DNA of 64,000 nucleotides from Lysinibacillus sphaericus OT4b.31 (GCF_000392615.1 NZ_KB933398.1:439729-503728), one strand, 5' to 3'; positions 8,596 to 21,323 are shown, counted from the first letter of the stretch. Numbers and translations are program-made. Notes: a model not told the origin generated them from the sequence alone.

Positions 8596-9030
8596 TTGAA
8601 CATTCATTTTTTTGAAATTCTTTATTTCATACTTTTTTATGTTATTTGGTCTTTGATATATTATAGGACTGCTAAAGCAAATGGTTTCGAGGATGTTGCA
8701 TATCTAAGTTTTATACCTATCATCAACATATATATAATGTTTTTACTTATTGCAAAAGGCAATTCAGATATCGAACGAAGAGCTTCAGCTAAGAAAATGA
8801 TAATTCTTTTTATTTGCTTATTTATTGTCGGAATTATTCCAGCAATAAGATTTTTAGCAGCAATTCCGTTTATATTTTTTGTATATTATTTAATATACCG
8901 TATATTTTATCGATGGGTAGGTGATAAAACCTATGGCATTTTTTATATGGTTCTAAATGTATTTACTTGCGGAATCTTTTTCATTATTTACGGGTTGTTA
9001 CATATGAATAAACCATTTCGTGTAGCTTAA
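8596..9030 (+). CDS. Small integral membrane protein of unknown function
   Basis: 144 residues with about four hydrophobic segments: one at the N-terminus, one around YLSFIPIINIYIMFLLIA, and two near the C-terminus. The segment AKANGFEDVAYLSFIPIINIYI resembles the KAG-GW-A-IPIYN signature of DUF5684-type membrane proteins, but this is a weak match by eye. I prefer TTG 8596, with AGGGAAG eight bases upstream; GTG 8587 lies too close to that site. The gene is a single transcription unit ended by a strong terminator. No function can be assigned. Confidence 0.65.
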   Translation: MNIHFFEILYFILFYVIWSLIYYRTAKANGFEDVAYLSFIPIINIYIMFLLIAKGNSDIERRASAKKMIILFICLFIVGIIPAIRFLAAIPFIFFVYYLIYRIFYRWVGDKTYGIFYMVLNVFTCGIFFIIYGLLHMNKPFRVA

Positions 9031-9068
9031 TCATGTTCTACATATAAAATAAAACGATTTTAAAATGA

Positions 9069-9112
9069 GAAACCACAAAAAAACTATAAAAAAGTTTTTT
9101 TGTGGTTTTTTA
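9069..9112 (+). terminator. Rho-independent terminator
   Basis: Fifteen-base stem (AAACCACAAAAAAAC with GTTTTTTTGTGGTTT) followed by T. It separates the small membrane protein from the glycolytic operon. Confidence 0.88.
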
Positions 9113-9159
9113 CCTTTGCCTGCTAGGTCAAATAAATAAATGTGAATACCATTATTTAC

Positions 9160-9188
9160 TTGCCCTTTTTTAATTTAAGTAATATAAT
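9160..9188 (+). promoter_or_regulatory. Promoter of the cggR-gapA operon
   Basis: -35 TTGCCC (9160-9165), 17-base spacer, -10 TATAAT (9183-9188). The expected start, near 9195, lies just upstream of the CggR operator, as in Bacillus subtilis. Confidence 0.7.
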
Positions 9189-9198
9189 GAAATTACAA

Positions 9199-9239
9199 GT
9201 GGGACATAATTTTATATAGTGGGATAAAAAACGTCCCAT
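9199..9239 (+). promoter_or_regulatory. CggR operator
   Basis: Two GTGGGA-type direct half-sites (9199 and 9219) about 20 bases apart, the second ending in ACGTCCCA. This is the arrangement known for Bacillus subtilis CggR, whose operator has CGGGAC repeats. Lying downstream of the promoter, it would work as a roadblock to RNA polymerase that is released by fructose-1,6-bisphosphate. Confidence 0.78.
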
Positions 9240-9258
9240 TATAATAGAAAGGTAGTAG

Positions 9259-10293
9259 ATGTGTATGTTAACCATACCAGAGGCACAGCAAAGACTACTT
9301 CCGGAAATGTATCCGCTTCTTCAATCAAGATATCGCATCTTGCAATCAATTCAACTAATGCAACCCATTGGACGACGAACACTTGCAGAATCACTAAAAA
9401 TGACAGAACGTGAAATACGAAAAGAAACAGACATTTTACGTGAGCAAGGGTTATTAGATATTCAAAAATTGGGTATGGTATGTACGAGTGATGGCATCGC
9501 CGTTATTGAGCAGCTACGAGCATTGGTTTACGAGTGGTCTGGACTTACACAGCTTGCTAAATTACTCGAAAAACGTTTTGGATTGCAACATGTGATTGTT
9601 GTACCAGGCGATTATAATGATGATGAAACGGTATTGACATTGCTTGGTAAAGAGGCAGCACACCAATTTTTATCAAACATTATTGGTGAGCAAGTTGTCG
9701 CTGTTACAGGTGGCAAATCGGTGGCTTCGCTTGCGCAATTTTTACAACCAATTGATTCCAAGCAGAACGTAACATTTGTTGCTGCACGTGGGGGAATTGG
9801 ACATGAAATGCAAATGCAGGCCAATACACTTGTCGCGACATTTGCAATGCAGATGAATGCCCAACATCGAACTTTGTTTTTACCAGAGCATTTAAGTGAG
9901 CAAGCATATCAAGCGATGCTGAAAGAGCCAATGGTTATTGAAATGATGGCTTACTATGATCGGGCAGACTGCGTGATTCATGGTATCGGCTCTGCGGAGG
10001 AAATGGCAGTTCGTCGTAATTCGTCGCCAGAGGATTTACGGATTCTCGAGGAAAAAGGAGCTGTCAGTGAAGCGTTTGGCTATTACTTTAATGCCGAAGG
10101 AGCAATTGTCCATCGTATTCGTACGATTGGTATTCAGCTTGAACAAGTAGAGCAATGTAAGCATGTCATTGCGGTGGCAGCAGGTAAACAAAAAGTGAAC
10201 GCGATGCTTTCTTATTTTAAAGTAGCGCCAAAGCAGACTATTTTTATAACGGATGAAGCGGCAGCAAAAGAAATTGCTGAACGTTACCTGTAA
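9259..10293 (+). CDS. cggR: Central glycolytic genes regulator CggR
   Basis: A 344-residue SorC-family repressor. An N-terminal winged-helix domain (about 15-90; GRRTLAESLKMTEREIRKETD) is followed by the sugar-phosphate-binding SorC domain (about 95-340, with VVAVTGGKSVASLAQFL). ATG 9259 has AAAGG six bases upstream. It represses the operon when glycolytic flux is low, and fructose-1,6-bisphosphate relieves it. It is first in a six-gene operon with gapA, pgk, tpiA, gpmI and eno, and an operator candidate lies just upstream. Confidence 0.95.
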   Translation: MCMLTIPEAQQRLLPEMYPLLQSRYRILQSIQLMQPIGRRTLAESLKMTEREIRKETDILREQGLLDIQKLGMVCTSDGIAVIEQLRALVYEWSGLTQLAKLLEKRFGLQHVIVVPGDYNDDETVLTLLGKEAAHQFLSNIIGEQVVAVTGGKSVASLAQFLQPIDSKQNVTFVAARGGIGHEMQMQANTLVATFAMQMNAQHRTLFLPEHLSEQAYQAMLKEPMVIEMMAYYDRADCVIHGIGSAEEMAVRRNSSPEDLRILEEKGAVSEAFGYYFNAEGAIVHRIRTIGIQLEQVEQCKHVIAVAAGKQKVNAMLSYFKVAPKQTIFITDEAAAKEIAERYL

Positions 10294-10326
10294 GTATAAA
10301 TACAAACATTATTGGAGGAATTGACA

Positions 10327-11343
10327 ATGGTATTAAAATTAGCAATTAATGGATTTGGACGAATTGGACGATTAGTATTTCGTGAAGCAATGAAGCAGGA
10401 AGAGTTTGAAGTCGTTGCAGTGAATGACTTAACAGATGCTGGCCAACTCGCGCATTTATTAACATATGATTCTGTACACGGTATCTATGATGCTGAAGTA
10501 TATGCAGATGGCGATTCTTTCGTAGTGAATGGTAAAAAAGTTAAAGTATTTGCTGAAAAAGACCCAGCGCAATTACCTTGGGGTGAGCTTGGTGTTGATG
10601 TGGTGCTTGAGTGTACAGGTAAATTCCGATCAATGGAAGAAGTAAGCAAACATATTGAAGCAGGTGCAAAAAAGGCAATTCTTTCAGCACCAGCAAAAGG
10701 GGATATGCCGACGTTTGTAATGGGTGTAAACCATCAGGATTACAATCCAGAAACTGATGATGTAATTTCTAATGCGTCTTGTACAACAAACTGTCTTGCA
10801 CCAGTAGCAAAAGTGCTAGATGAAAAATTTGGCATTGAACGCGGTATGATGACAACAATTCACTCATACACAAATGACCAACGTATTCTAGACTTCCCGC
10901 ACTCTGATCCTCGTCGCGCACGCGCAGGAGCAGTATCGATGATTCCAACAACAACAGGAGCAGCCGTTGCGGTTTCTAAAGTATTACCACAGTTAAAAGG
11001 TAAATTAGATGGCTTCTCTATGCGTGTTCCTACACCAAATGTTTCATGTGTGGATTTAGTCTTAGAACTTAAAGCAGAGGTTACGAAAGATGCCATCAAC
11101 GCGGCTTTAAAAGAAGCTTCTGAAAATGAGCTAAAAGATATTTTAGGTTACAATGAGTTACCGCTAGTATCAATTGACTACAATGGCAACCATAGTTCTT
11201 CAACTGTCGATGGACTTTCTACTATGGTATTAGAAAATAGTATGGTGAAGGTTCTTGCGTGGTATGACAACGAAATTGGTTACTCTACTCGATTAATGGA
11301 CTTAGCGTTATATATTGCAGAACAAGGTTTAAATGATAAATAA
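10327..11343 (+). CDS. gapA: Glyceraldehyde-3-phosphate dehydrogenase (NAD, glycolytic)
   Basis: 338 residues. The Rossmann motif INGFGRIGR is at the N-terminus, the catalytic Cys152 lies in SNASCTTNCLAP, and the catalytic-domain signature KVLAWYDNEIGYS is near the end. The NDLTD sequence after strand beta-2 fits the NAD-preferring GapA rather than the NADP-using GapB. ATG 10327 follows GGAGGA. It oxidises glyceraldehyde 3-phosphate to 1,3-bisphosphoglycerate. A strong terminator-like hairpin lies between it and pgk, so its mRNA may be more abundant than the downstream genes. Confidence 0.97.
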   Translation: MVLKLAINGFGRIGRLVFREAMKQEEFEVVAVNDLTDAGQLAHLLTYDSVHGIYDAEVYADGDSFVVNGKKVKVFAEKDPAQLPWGELGVDVVLECTGKFRSMEEVSKHIEAGAKKAILSAPAKGDMPTFVMGVNHQDYNPETDDVISNASCTTNCLAPVAKVLDEKFGIERGMMTTIHSYTNDQRILDFPHSDPRRARAGAVSMIPTTTGAAVAVSKVLPQLKGKLDGFSMRVPTPNVSCVDLVLELKAEVTKDAINAALKEASENELKDILGYNELPLVSIDYNGNHSSSTVDGLSTMVLENSMVKVLAWYDNEIGYSTRLMDLALYIAEQGLNDK

Positions 11344-11450
11344 GTGTCATAATTCGTAATTTGAAGTAAAAAGTGTGACATAATACCGCTTTTTACGCAT
11401 AAAAAGTATAGCCTTTATAATGTCTAAAAGATATAATATACAAGGGTAAT

Positions 11451-11487
11451 GGGAGTAGGGGACGTTTACCCTTACTCCCTTTTTTAG
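11451..11487 (+). terminator. Internal terminator between gapA and pgk
   Basis: GGGAGTAGGGG (11451-11461) pairs with CCCTTACTCCC (11469-11479), allowing one G-U or mismatch, and six T follow. It sits inside the 307-base gapA-pgk gap, where I see no other gene. It probably reduces read-through so that gapA is expressed most highly. Confidence 0.85.
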
Positions 11488-11650
11488 ATAAAAAATTAAT
11501 GCAGCATTTAAAAGACATATTACGAGACATTTGCTACTATTTAGTAAAAGTTAATTATCACAAATAAAGGTATCAGTAGAATGTGTGTAGACCAAGATGG
11601 GTGAGGCACATGACAGACACGAGCCAAAAAACTTTGAAGGGGGTTTCTTC

Positions 11651-12835
11651 ATGTTAAATAAAAAGACAATGAAAGATATCGATGTAAAAGGGAAGCGCGT
11701 TTTTGTACGAGTTGATTTTAATGTTCCAATGGCCGATGGTGCTATTACAGACGAAACACGTATTCGTGCTGCTATTCCAACAATTGAGTACTTAGTAGAG
11801 CAGGGGGCTAAAGTAATTTTAGCATCCCATTTAGGTCGTCCAAAAGGTGAAGTAAAGGAAGATATGCGTTTAACAGCAGTGGGGATTCGCTTAGCTGAGT
11901 TGATAGGCAAGCCGGTGACAAAATTGGATGAGTCAATTGGCGAAGCAGTAGAAGCAACTGTTGCCAACATGCAAGACGGCGATATCGTACTACTTGAAAA
12001 CGTGCGCTTCCATGCTGGTGAAGAGAAAAATGATACTGCACTTGCAGCACAATTTGCAACAGTAGCAGATATTTATGTCAATGATGCATTTGGAGCAGCA
12101 CACCGCGCACACGCTTCAACAGAAGGAATTGCGAAGCATATACCTGCTGTATCCGGCTTCTTAATGCAAAAGGAACTAGATGTTCTTGGTAAAGCCTTAT
12201 CTAATCCAGAACGTCCATTTACAGCAATTATTGGTGGGGCCAAAGTAAAAGATAAAATTGGTGTGATCGAAAGCTTATTAGAAAAGGTAGATCACTTAAT
12301 TATCGGTGGAGGACTATCATTTACTTTTATTAAAGCACAGGGGTACGATGTTGGTAATTCCTTATTAGAAGAAGATAAAATTGAGTTAGCAAAATCTTTC
12401 ATTGAAAAAGCGAAAGCAAAAGGCGTGCAATTACATATGCCGATTGATGCAGTTGTAGCAAACGAATTTTCAAATGATGCTGACACGATGATCGTAGATG
12501 TAAATGCGATTCCATCAGATTGGATGGGTCTAGATATTGGACCAAAAACAGCTGCAAACTACGCTGAGGTTATTAACAATTCTAAATTAATCATCTGGAA
12601 TGGACCAATGGGCGTCTTTGAAATGGAAAAGTTTGCTGATGGCACAAAAACTGTCGCACATGCCATGGCAACAACAAATGGCTATACAGTGATCGGTGGC
12701 GGTGATTCTGCTGCGGCTGTGGAAAAATTTGAAGTAGCAAACAAAATGGATCACATTTCGACAGGTGGGGGTGCTTCACTAGAATTAATGGAAGGTAAAG
12801 AGCTTCCTGGTATTGTCGCGTTAAATGATAAGTGA
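11651..12835 (+). CDS. pgk: Phosphoglycerate kinase
   Basis: 394 residues, the standard length for a bacterial enzyme. N-domain signature [14 protein letters not shown], substrate loop [11 protein letters not shown], and C-terminal nucleotide-binding elements [13 protein letters not shown] and [17 protein letters not shown] 11651 has GAAGGGGG upstream; an upstream in-frame ATG at 11597 would add 18 non-homologous residues. It makes ATP from 1,3-bisphosphoglycerate. It is the third gene of the glycolytic operon, and its separation from gapA suggests it could also have a promoter of its own, though I see no clear one. Confidence 0.96.
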   Translation: MLNKKTMKDIDVKGKRVFVRVDFNVPMADGAITDETRIRAAIPTIEYLVEQGAKVILASHLGRPKGEVKEDMRLTAVGIRLAELIGKPVTKLDESIGEAVEATVANMQDGDIVLLENVRFHAGEEKNDTALAAQFATVADIYVNDAFGAAHRAHASTEGIAKHIPAVSGFLMQKELDVLGKALSNPERPFTAIIGGAKVKDKIGVIESLLEKVDHLIIGGGLSFTFIKAQGYDVGNSLLEEDKIELAKSFIEKAKAKGVQLHMPIDAVVANEFSNDADTMIVDVNAIPSDWMGLDIGPKTAANYAEVINNSKLIIWNGPMGVFEMEKFADGTKTVAHAMATTNGYTVIGGGDSAAAVEKFEVANKMDHISTGGGASLELMEGKELPGIVALNDK

Positions 12836-12913
12836 CATGTTAATCGGTGGGGATTTCAAATAAACTAAAATACCCGTTAGTTCGGGATAAATAAAAGATA
12901 GGGGACACCTACG

Positions 12914-13667
12914 ATGCGTAAACCAATTATTGCAGGAAACTGGAAAATGTATAAGACATTTGATGAGGCGATTCAGTTTGTCGATGCCGTACAGGACAAA
13001 CTCCCTTCAAATGACAAAGTAGATGCTGTTATTTGCGCACCGGCGCTATTCTTGCCAACACTTGTACAAGTAGCTAGCGACTCAGAGCTAGCCATCGGTG
13101 CACAAACGATGCATTATGAAAACGAGGGTGCATTTACCGGGGAAATTAGCCCAGCACAACTTGCGAGTGTTGAAGTAGACTATGTGATTTTAGGACATTC
13201 TGAACGACGTGAATTTTATAATGAAACAGATGAAGCGATAAATAAGAAAGTCGCAGCAGCTCTTGCGCACAATATTGTACCAATTATATGTTGTGGTGAA
13301 ACGCTTGAGGAACGTGAAGCAGGTATTACTGAACGCAAGGTAGCTGGTCAAATTACTGCAGCCCTTGCCGGTTTTTCTGCACAAGAAGTAGAGCATATGG
13401 TCATCGCCTATGAACCTATTTGGGCGATTGGCACAGGTAAAACAGCAACAGCGGACGATGCCAACCAAGTATGTGGAGCAATTCGTGCAGTTATGAAAGG
13501 ACTTTATGATGTTGAAACAGCAGAGGCTGTGCGCATTCAATACGGCGGTAGCGTGAAACCAGACAATATTAAAGAATTATTATCAAAAGAACATATCGAT
13601 GGTGCACTAGTTGGTGGCGCGAGCTTACAACCAGATTCCTATTTAAAATTATTGGAGGCGGCAGCAA

Positions 13668-13675
<8 letters not shown>
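12914..13675 (+). CDS. tpiA: Triosephosphate isomerase
   Basis: 253 residues with all active-site elements: Lys in AGNWKMYK, His in ILGHSERR, and the catalytic Glu followed by the mobile loop in [15 protein letters not shown]. The C-terminal phosphate-binding [10 protein letters not shown] and GALVGGASL are intact. It interconverts dihydroxyacetone phosphate and glyceraldehyde 3-phosphate. The last eight bases overlap gpmI, so the two are translationally coupled. Confidence 0.97.
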
Positions 13676-16504
<2,829 letters not shown>

Positions 16505-16570
16505 TATTAACTATATGTGATGTTTAATTGCTTGGTACATTTTGTATGCCGAGCAGTTCACTAAAATAAG

Positions 16571-16612
16571 TTGTCTCAAAAGTATAGCAATGCTTTTGAG
16601 GCAATTTTTTTA
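16571..16612 (+). terminator. Rho-independent terminator of the glycolytic operon
   Basis: Twelve-base stem (TTGTCTCAAAAG with CTTTTGAGGCAA, one mismatch/wobble) and seven T. A second imperfect hairpin lies just upstream at about 16529-16551. Confidence 0.88.
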
Positions 16613-16748
16613 TTGGCATAAGCAAACTATTATTCAAAAATTGCAGTTGAAAAACCAGACTATTGCAGCACATGCTGAAGAATGGTCAGTAACGTATAGG
16701 AAGTATTGCGTTAGAGAATAAGGGACATATTCATTGAAATATTGTACA

Positions 16749-16803
16749 CAAAAGGGTCAGTTCTAAGTGATAAATAGCATCACTTAGGACTGACCCTGCT
16801 TTT
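16749..16803. terminator. Bidirectional hairpin between eno and dltD
   Basis: An 18-base stem with one G-U pair (16753-16770 with 16780-16797) and a nine-base loop. On the minus strand it is followed by TTTTG, so it can terminate the dlt operon, whose last codon is nine bases away from the hairpin. The rest of the 300-base eno-dltD gap holds nothing else that I recognise. Confidence 0.8.
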
Positions 16804-16805
16804 GT

Positions 16806-17981
16806 TTAAGGCTGTTCCCAATATTTGTCTAGTTCCTGATTTAGATATACCCAGCCTTTCCACGCAATATGAATGGTATCCATAATGAAATATGGATCGT
16901 ACTCGTGGTCAGAGAAATCGACATAAGGAACATCAGCAGCTGTTAACACTTGCTCCATTTTTTTATAGTATTCCTGACGACGATCTTGTGGATATTCTGC
17001 GTAGTCGTACCAGCGACCATTGACTGGAATAGACACAAATAGAGGCTTAGCACCGGCATCTTTCAGCACATCGATGACTAGCTGAAAGTCCTGGTATTCT
17101 GGTGACTCTGTATAGTCCACATGTTTTCGGAAGCCCTCTAACTTTTTAAGATTGGAATTTTCCAGTCGTTTGTAAAACTTATTTTCGATCATTAATTCAT
17201 TGGATACACGTTTTTGACCATATGCTTCCGCATGCTGTAGTTGCTGTTCAAATGTTTGATTCGTAATAAGCTTGTCATTACTTTTTAAATTATGAGAAGT
17301 ACTAGGAAAAAGAGAGTAGTATAAATCCTTTTTCTCCAGTAAAGCCTTTTGCACACGGCCTGCCATCATTGCAAGACGTCCTACAATCGGCCTTTCCTTA
17401 CCGTCAGACATTTTAAATTGATACATAGCTCTTAACAAATGGTCCCGCTTTACCGTATCGAACTGTAGCAGACGCTCCATGGCATCATTTCGAAGCTTTG
17501 GATCAATCTCTTTGTTAAAAGCTAAATCATAGGCATGTAGCATGGAATAGTTAGGTGAAAAATGAAGCTCTTCCATCCCTTTTGCTGTAAACCATTGTGG
17601 CGAAATGATAAAGACAATCTTTTTATCTTTTAAATTTCCCTCTTGGGCAGCAAAATTTAAAAAGTGCGTAATGGACTGCATACCGCCACGGCCAATCATA
17701 AATGTAGAATAGGGAGCATCCGTCGCACGTACGTAATTATAAGGGTGAAAGGGATCGAAACGATTCAACTCTGAAGACCCATATAATGGCATCGAATTAG
17801 ACTCTTGTAACATGCGTTCCTGTAAATACATGCCTTGAAACATCAGAGGGGCCATACTGGTCTTTGCCTGCTCTACATGTGCATCTGAAATCCACGCCTT
17901 TATCCAAGAATTAGGAAAGAATACAAAGGCAGCAAATAGAACAAATGCTACTAAAAGTGATAAGAAACCCTTTTTTATCAT
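16806..17981 (-). CDS. dltD: D-alanyl-lipoteichoic acid biosynthesis protein DltD
   Basis: 391 residues. One N-terminal membrane segment (about 5-25) anchors an SGNH-hydrolase-like extracellular domain. The catalytic Ser70 lies in LYGSSELN, and the Asp/His pair is in the C-terminal IMDTIHIAWKGW. It takes part in the final transfer of D-alanine to teichoic acid outside the membrane. It overlaps dltC by four bases and is the last gene of the dlt operon. Confidence 0.95.
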   Translation of the reverse strand: MIKKGFLSLLVAFVLFAAFVFFPNSWIKAWISDAHVEQAKTSMAPLMFQGMYLQERMLQESNSMPLYGSSELNRFDPFHPYNYVRATDAPYSTFMIGRGGMQSITHFLNFAAQEGNLKDKKIVFIISPQWFTAKGMEELHFSPNYSMLHAYDLAFNKEIDPKLRNDAMERLLQFDTVKRDHLLRAMYQFKMSDGKERPIVGRLAMMAGRVQKALLEKKDLYYSLFPSTSHNLKSNDKLITNQTFEQQLQHAEAYGQKRVSNELMIENKFYKRLENSNLKKLEGFRKHVDYTESPEYQDFQLVIDVLKDAGAKPLFVSIPVNGRWYDYAEYPQDRRQEYYKKMEQVLTAADVPYVDFSDHEYDPYFIMDTIHIAWKGWVYLNQELDKYWEQP

Positions 17982-18211
17982 TGTCTTTCAGCTAATTTCG
18001 CAGCAATACGATTTGGCGTGTTCCATTCCTCACGATTAAAATCTGTGATAGGTACAGAGATATCAAAGCGATTTTCAATTTCTACTAATAGATTGATTGT
18101 GCCAAAAGAATCAAGAAGTCCTTCTTCAAATAAATCCATGTCAGGGTTTTCTAAAACTACATCATCCTCACATAAGTCTACGAGCATTTCGAGTATTTGT
18201 TGTTTTTCCAT
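17978..18211 (-). CDS. dltC: D-alanyl carrier protein DltC
   Basis: A 77-residue acyl-carrier-type protein. Ser35 in LLDSFGTINLL is the attachment site for phosphopantetheine. DltA loads D-alanine on this arm, and DltB/DltD then move it across the membrane onto teichoic acid. ATG with AAGGAGAATTACTAAA-type ribosome binding site upstream. It lies between dltB (22-base gap) and dltD (four-base overlap). Confidence 0.95.
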   Translation of the reverse strand: MEKQQILEMLVDLCEDDVVLENPDMDLFEEGLLDSFGTINLLVEIENRFDISVPITDFNREEWNTPNRIAAKLAERQ

Positions 18212-18233
18212 TTTAGTAATTCTCCTTTAGTGT

Positions 18234-19397
18234 TTAAAATAATTGACCTGAAAAAATATAGAAACCAAAACAAACCGCATTAAAAGTGATAAATATGCCT
18301 AAAGCATGCGTCCATTTATTTTTTGGCCAGCGCTTATGTTTTTTGTTCCAGCGTTCAAATTTATCGAAGCTAATGATTAGCATGGCATGATATAGTCCGT
18401 ACACGACATAGTGCCATTCGAGTCCATGCCAAATACCCATTAAAAAGAACAGCAAAAAGAAGCCGATATATGAAATTGCGTACTTGTTTTTAATCCATTT
18501 TTTTTTCGTCATCCACAGTACAAACCGCATATATACATAGTCCCTAAACCAGAAAGAAAGACTCATATGCCAGCGATTCCAGAAATCTTTAATATTACGA
18601 CTTGTAAATGGTCGGTTAAAGTTAATAGGTGTTTGAATGCCCATAATGCGACTGACACCAACAGCAAATGCACTGTAACCTGCAAAATCGAAAAACAAAT
18701 AAAAACTATACATATACATATACGCTATATGCCCTTGAAAAGGTGTCAAATAATTATACGTATGGTTGGGTAAATAGATAAGCGTATAATTATAAATGAG
18801 GTAAGCTAAGATAAATTTATATAGAAAACCTACAAATATATAATTAATGCCGCTTAACAGTAGCTTTTGATAATCATTAGCAGAAGGTACTGTTTGCATG
18901 TCTTTGTAAAAGCGTCGCCAGCGATCAATTGGACCAGATGATACTGTTGGGAAGAACAATAAGAAGTAAGTAAGTTCCACCACAGAAATTTTGTCTTTTA
19001 TCAGGCCATCACGCGTTTCTAAAATCATTTGTACGGATTTAAAGGTAATGTAGGAAACACCAAGAAAGCCAAACAAATGATGAAGGCCGAGTATTGGTAG
19101 CACCTTTACAAGTACCAGTGGGAAAATAGAAAGTAATACGGCTATGACAAATACAATACCGCTGTTTTTTTGCAACCGATACTTTTGGTACGTAATAATA
19201 AGTATTAACTGAAATAAGGTGAAGAGTACGAGCGAAACAGTTCCATTTATAGAATGGCCAAAAATAATGGCTAAAATGAGTATGGAAATGAAAATATTAT
19301 AGCGTTTGGCTGATTTCCCTCTTAGCCCTAATAGAATGGTAGGCATTAACAAAATACTAATTATGATAAAGAAAATTATATTTCCATAAGGCGTCAT
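18234..19397 (-). CDS. dltB: D-alanyl transfer membrane protein DltB (MBOAT)
   Basis: 387 residues with about ten or more hydrophobic segments. The membrane-bound O-acyltransferase core is recognisable: SFWFRDYVYMRFV, and the conserved histidine in GIWHGLEWHYVVYGLYHA. It accepts D-alanine from DltC at the cytoplasmic face and passes it to the outside. Its ATG overlaps the dltA stop by four bases. Confidence 0.95.
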   Translation of the reverse strand: MTPYGNIIFFIIISILLMPTILLGLRGKSAKRYNIFISILILAIIFGHSINGTVSLVLFTLFQLILIITYQKYRLQKNSGIVFVIAVLLSIFPLVLVKVLPILGLHHLFGFLGVSYITFKSVQMILETRDGLIKDKISVVELTYFLLFFPTVSSGPIDRWRRFYKDMQTVPSANDYQKLLLSGINYIFVGFLYKFILAYLIYNYTLIYLPNHTYNYLTPFQGHIAYMYMYSFYLFFDFAGYSAFAVGVSRIMGIQTPINFNRPFTSRNIKDFWNRWHMSLSFWFRDYVYMRFVLWMTKKKWIKNKYAISYIGFFLLFFLMGIWHGLEWHYVVYGLYHAMLIISFDKFERWNKKHKRWPKNKWTHALGIFITFNAVCFGFYIFSGQLF

Positions 19398-20866
19398 ACT
19401 TTCTCCATAACCGCCAATCCTTTACGATCAACTTTACCATTGGTATTTAAGGGTAAGGAATCAATGTATATGAATTTTTTTGGAATCATATAGGAAGGTA
19501 ATCGTTCTGATAATAATGATTTAAGCTGCTTTGTCATCTTGAAAGCCGATTCTAAAAGCTGTTCACGGAGAACAACATAAGCACTTAGCGAAACAATGTC
19601 ATCCCCTTTTAAAACAGGTACAACTACACATCCATTTACAGGAGATAGATCGCCAATCTGTTTTTCTATCTCTTCAATTTCTAATCGGTAGCCATGCAAT
19701 TTCACCTGAAAATCCTTACGCCCAGCAAAGAATAGGTAGCCATCCTTTTCATAGCCAATATCACCTGTTTTATAAATCCGTGCGCCCTCTACTGAAGGGA
19801 ACGCTTTTGCCGTTAAGTCGGGTGCTCCAAGATAGCCTGCACTTACAGTTGGCCCAGATATGATGATTTCGCCATTGTCGTGTAAGGATAAATTAGGCTC
19901 AGACATAGGAGCAATTGGTAACTGTTCAAATCGTTGTAGAAGTTCTTTTGTTACCTCCACATATGAAACTGCAACCGTTGTTTCAGTCGGTCCATATAAA
20001 TTGAAGATAGATGCTTGTGGAAAACGTAACATTAATTCTTTGACGACTTTTTTTGGTAAAACCTCTCCACAGAACAGGAATGTATTTAATTGTGGCATTA
20101 ATCCCTGATGCCAATCCTTATTCATTAAACACATTTTGGCAAAAGAAGGAGTGGAAGTCCAAACACCTATCCCTGAGTCCGCTAAATCATCGAATAATGA
20201 TTTTGGATTAGCTATTTGTTCGTGGGTAATGGCGTAAAGCGTGTGACCTCCTACTAGTGCAGGATACAAATCCATCACAGATAAATCAAAGGAATAGGGA
20301 GCTTGATTTAGAAATACACCTGATTGCTGAATAGGGAAGTGATTATTCATCCAAACGACAAAATGTGCTAAATTATCTGCTGTAATTTGAACACCTTTAG
20401 GCTTACCTGTAGAGCCTGACGTGTAAATGATGTAATGAATGTCATGATTCTTTACCCAAGTGGCAGGCTGAGTTGAAGTAGTTGTTGTTCGTGTTACAGC
20501 ATCCCTTACTGCTATTACAGGAATTGATAGGGGCGTACTTAATTCCTCCGTAGTGAGTAGCAGGCAAGCTTCAGATGCTTCGATAATGACCTGAAGGCGC
20601 TCCATTGGTGTGGAGGAATCGACGGGTACATAAGGATGCCCTGATTTAACGGCGCCTAAAAAAGCAACAATTTGTAAAGGGGACATATGCCCGTAAACAA
20701 TAATAGGCTGTTGGTTTTTTAATTCTAGAGCCATTAAATGATGTGCTAAACAATCCGAGTAATCCCAAAGTTCACCATACGTTAATGATTCATTACTGGT
20801 ACGATAAGCAGGATGATTCGGGTTTTGTAGGGCCACATTTTGAATAGCGGCTAATACACTTAACAT
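19394..20866 (-). CDS. dltA: D-alanine--D-alanyl carrier protein ligase DltA
   Basis: A 490-residue adenylate-forming enzyme. The ATP-binding P-loop IIYTSGSTGKPKGV, the NLYGPTETT motif, YKTGDIGY and the C-terminal NGKVDRKGL lysine are intact. It activates D-alanine with ATP and loads it on DltC. ATG 20866 has AAGGAG upstream. It directly follows dltX and is coupled with dltB by an ATGA overlap. The operon lowers the negative charge of the wall and protects against cationic peptides. Confidence 0.96.
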   Translation of the reverse strand: MLSVLAAIQNVALQNPNHPAYRTSNESLTYGELWDYSDCLAHHLMALELKNQQPIIVYGHMSPLQIVAFLGAVKSGHPYVPVDSSTPMERLQVIIEASEACLLLTTEELSTPLSIPVIAVRDAVTRTTTTSTQPATWVKNHDIHYIIYTSGSTGKPKGVQITADNLAHFVVWMNNHFPIQQSGVFLNQAPYSFDLSVMDLYPALVGGHTLYAITHEQIANPKSLFDDLADSGIGVWTSTPSFAKMCLMNKDWHQGLMPQLNTFLFCGEVLPKKVVKELMLRFPQASIFNLYGPTETTVAVSYVEVTKELLQRFEQLPIAPMSEPNLSLHDNGEIIISGPTVSAGYLGAPDLTAKAFPSVEGARIYKTGDIGYEKDGYLFFAGRKDFQVKLHGYRLEIEEIEKQIGDLSPVNGCVVVPVLKGDDIVSLSAYVVLREQLLESAFKMTKQLKSLLSERLPSYMIPKKFIYIDSLPLNTNGKVDRKGLAVMEKV

Positions 20867-20883
20867 AATAAAATCTCCTTTTT

Positions 20884-21021
20884 CTAAAATTCCGTATATA
20901 TAAAAGGCCCAGCGTTCATATCATGGAAACCATGAATCAGAAACAGCAGTACCAAAACGATGAAATAAAACAGCGTATAACCTATAAAACGACAATACTC
21001 ATTATTTTTGATGGATTGCAT
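20884..21021 (-). CDS. dltX: DltX, small membrane protein of the dlt operon
   Basis: A 45-residue peptide reading from ATG 21021 to TAG 20884. It has a short polar N-terminus (MQSIKNNEYCRF), one transmembrane helix (about residues 13-30) and the typical C-terminal GPFIYTEF end of the DltX family. A GGAGGTGG ribosome binding site stands four bases before the ATG. It lies 17 bases upstream of dltA, the position known for dltX in Firmicutes. The C-terminal tail of DltX takes part in handing D-alanine to teichoic acid. Confidence 0.92.
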   Translation of the reverse strand: MQSIKNNEYCRFIGYTLFYFIVLVLLFLIHGFHDMNAGPFIYTEF

Positions 21022-21069
21022 TTATCCACCTCCGATTTTGAAAAAATGTAAAAAATAACAACTTGTGTA

Positions 21070-21099
21070 AATATACTAGATTTCGTCATGTTTTTTCAA
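21070..21099 (-). promoter_or_regulatory. dltX: Promoter candidate of the dlt operon
   Basis: On the minus strand: -35 TTGAAA (21099-21094), 18-base spacer, -10 TATATT (21075-21070). It lies about 50 bases before dltX. The match is fair only. Confidence 0.42.
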
Positions 21100-21323
21100 G
21101 TTATTTTTGTATATTTATTTTTAACACTGTTTTGACGGTATGTGTAGAAAAATGTTGCAAATTAATAGAGAATTCATAAAATAGTAAGATTAATTTAAGA
21201 TTAAATTAAGATTCTTTGGAAGTAGATAGATATGAAGGAGAATGAGGGAATATTTCAGAAAAATAGTGTGTCTTATTTTATACGAAAACTATACGAAGGA
21301 CAATGACTTGAAGGAAGAAAGAA

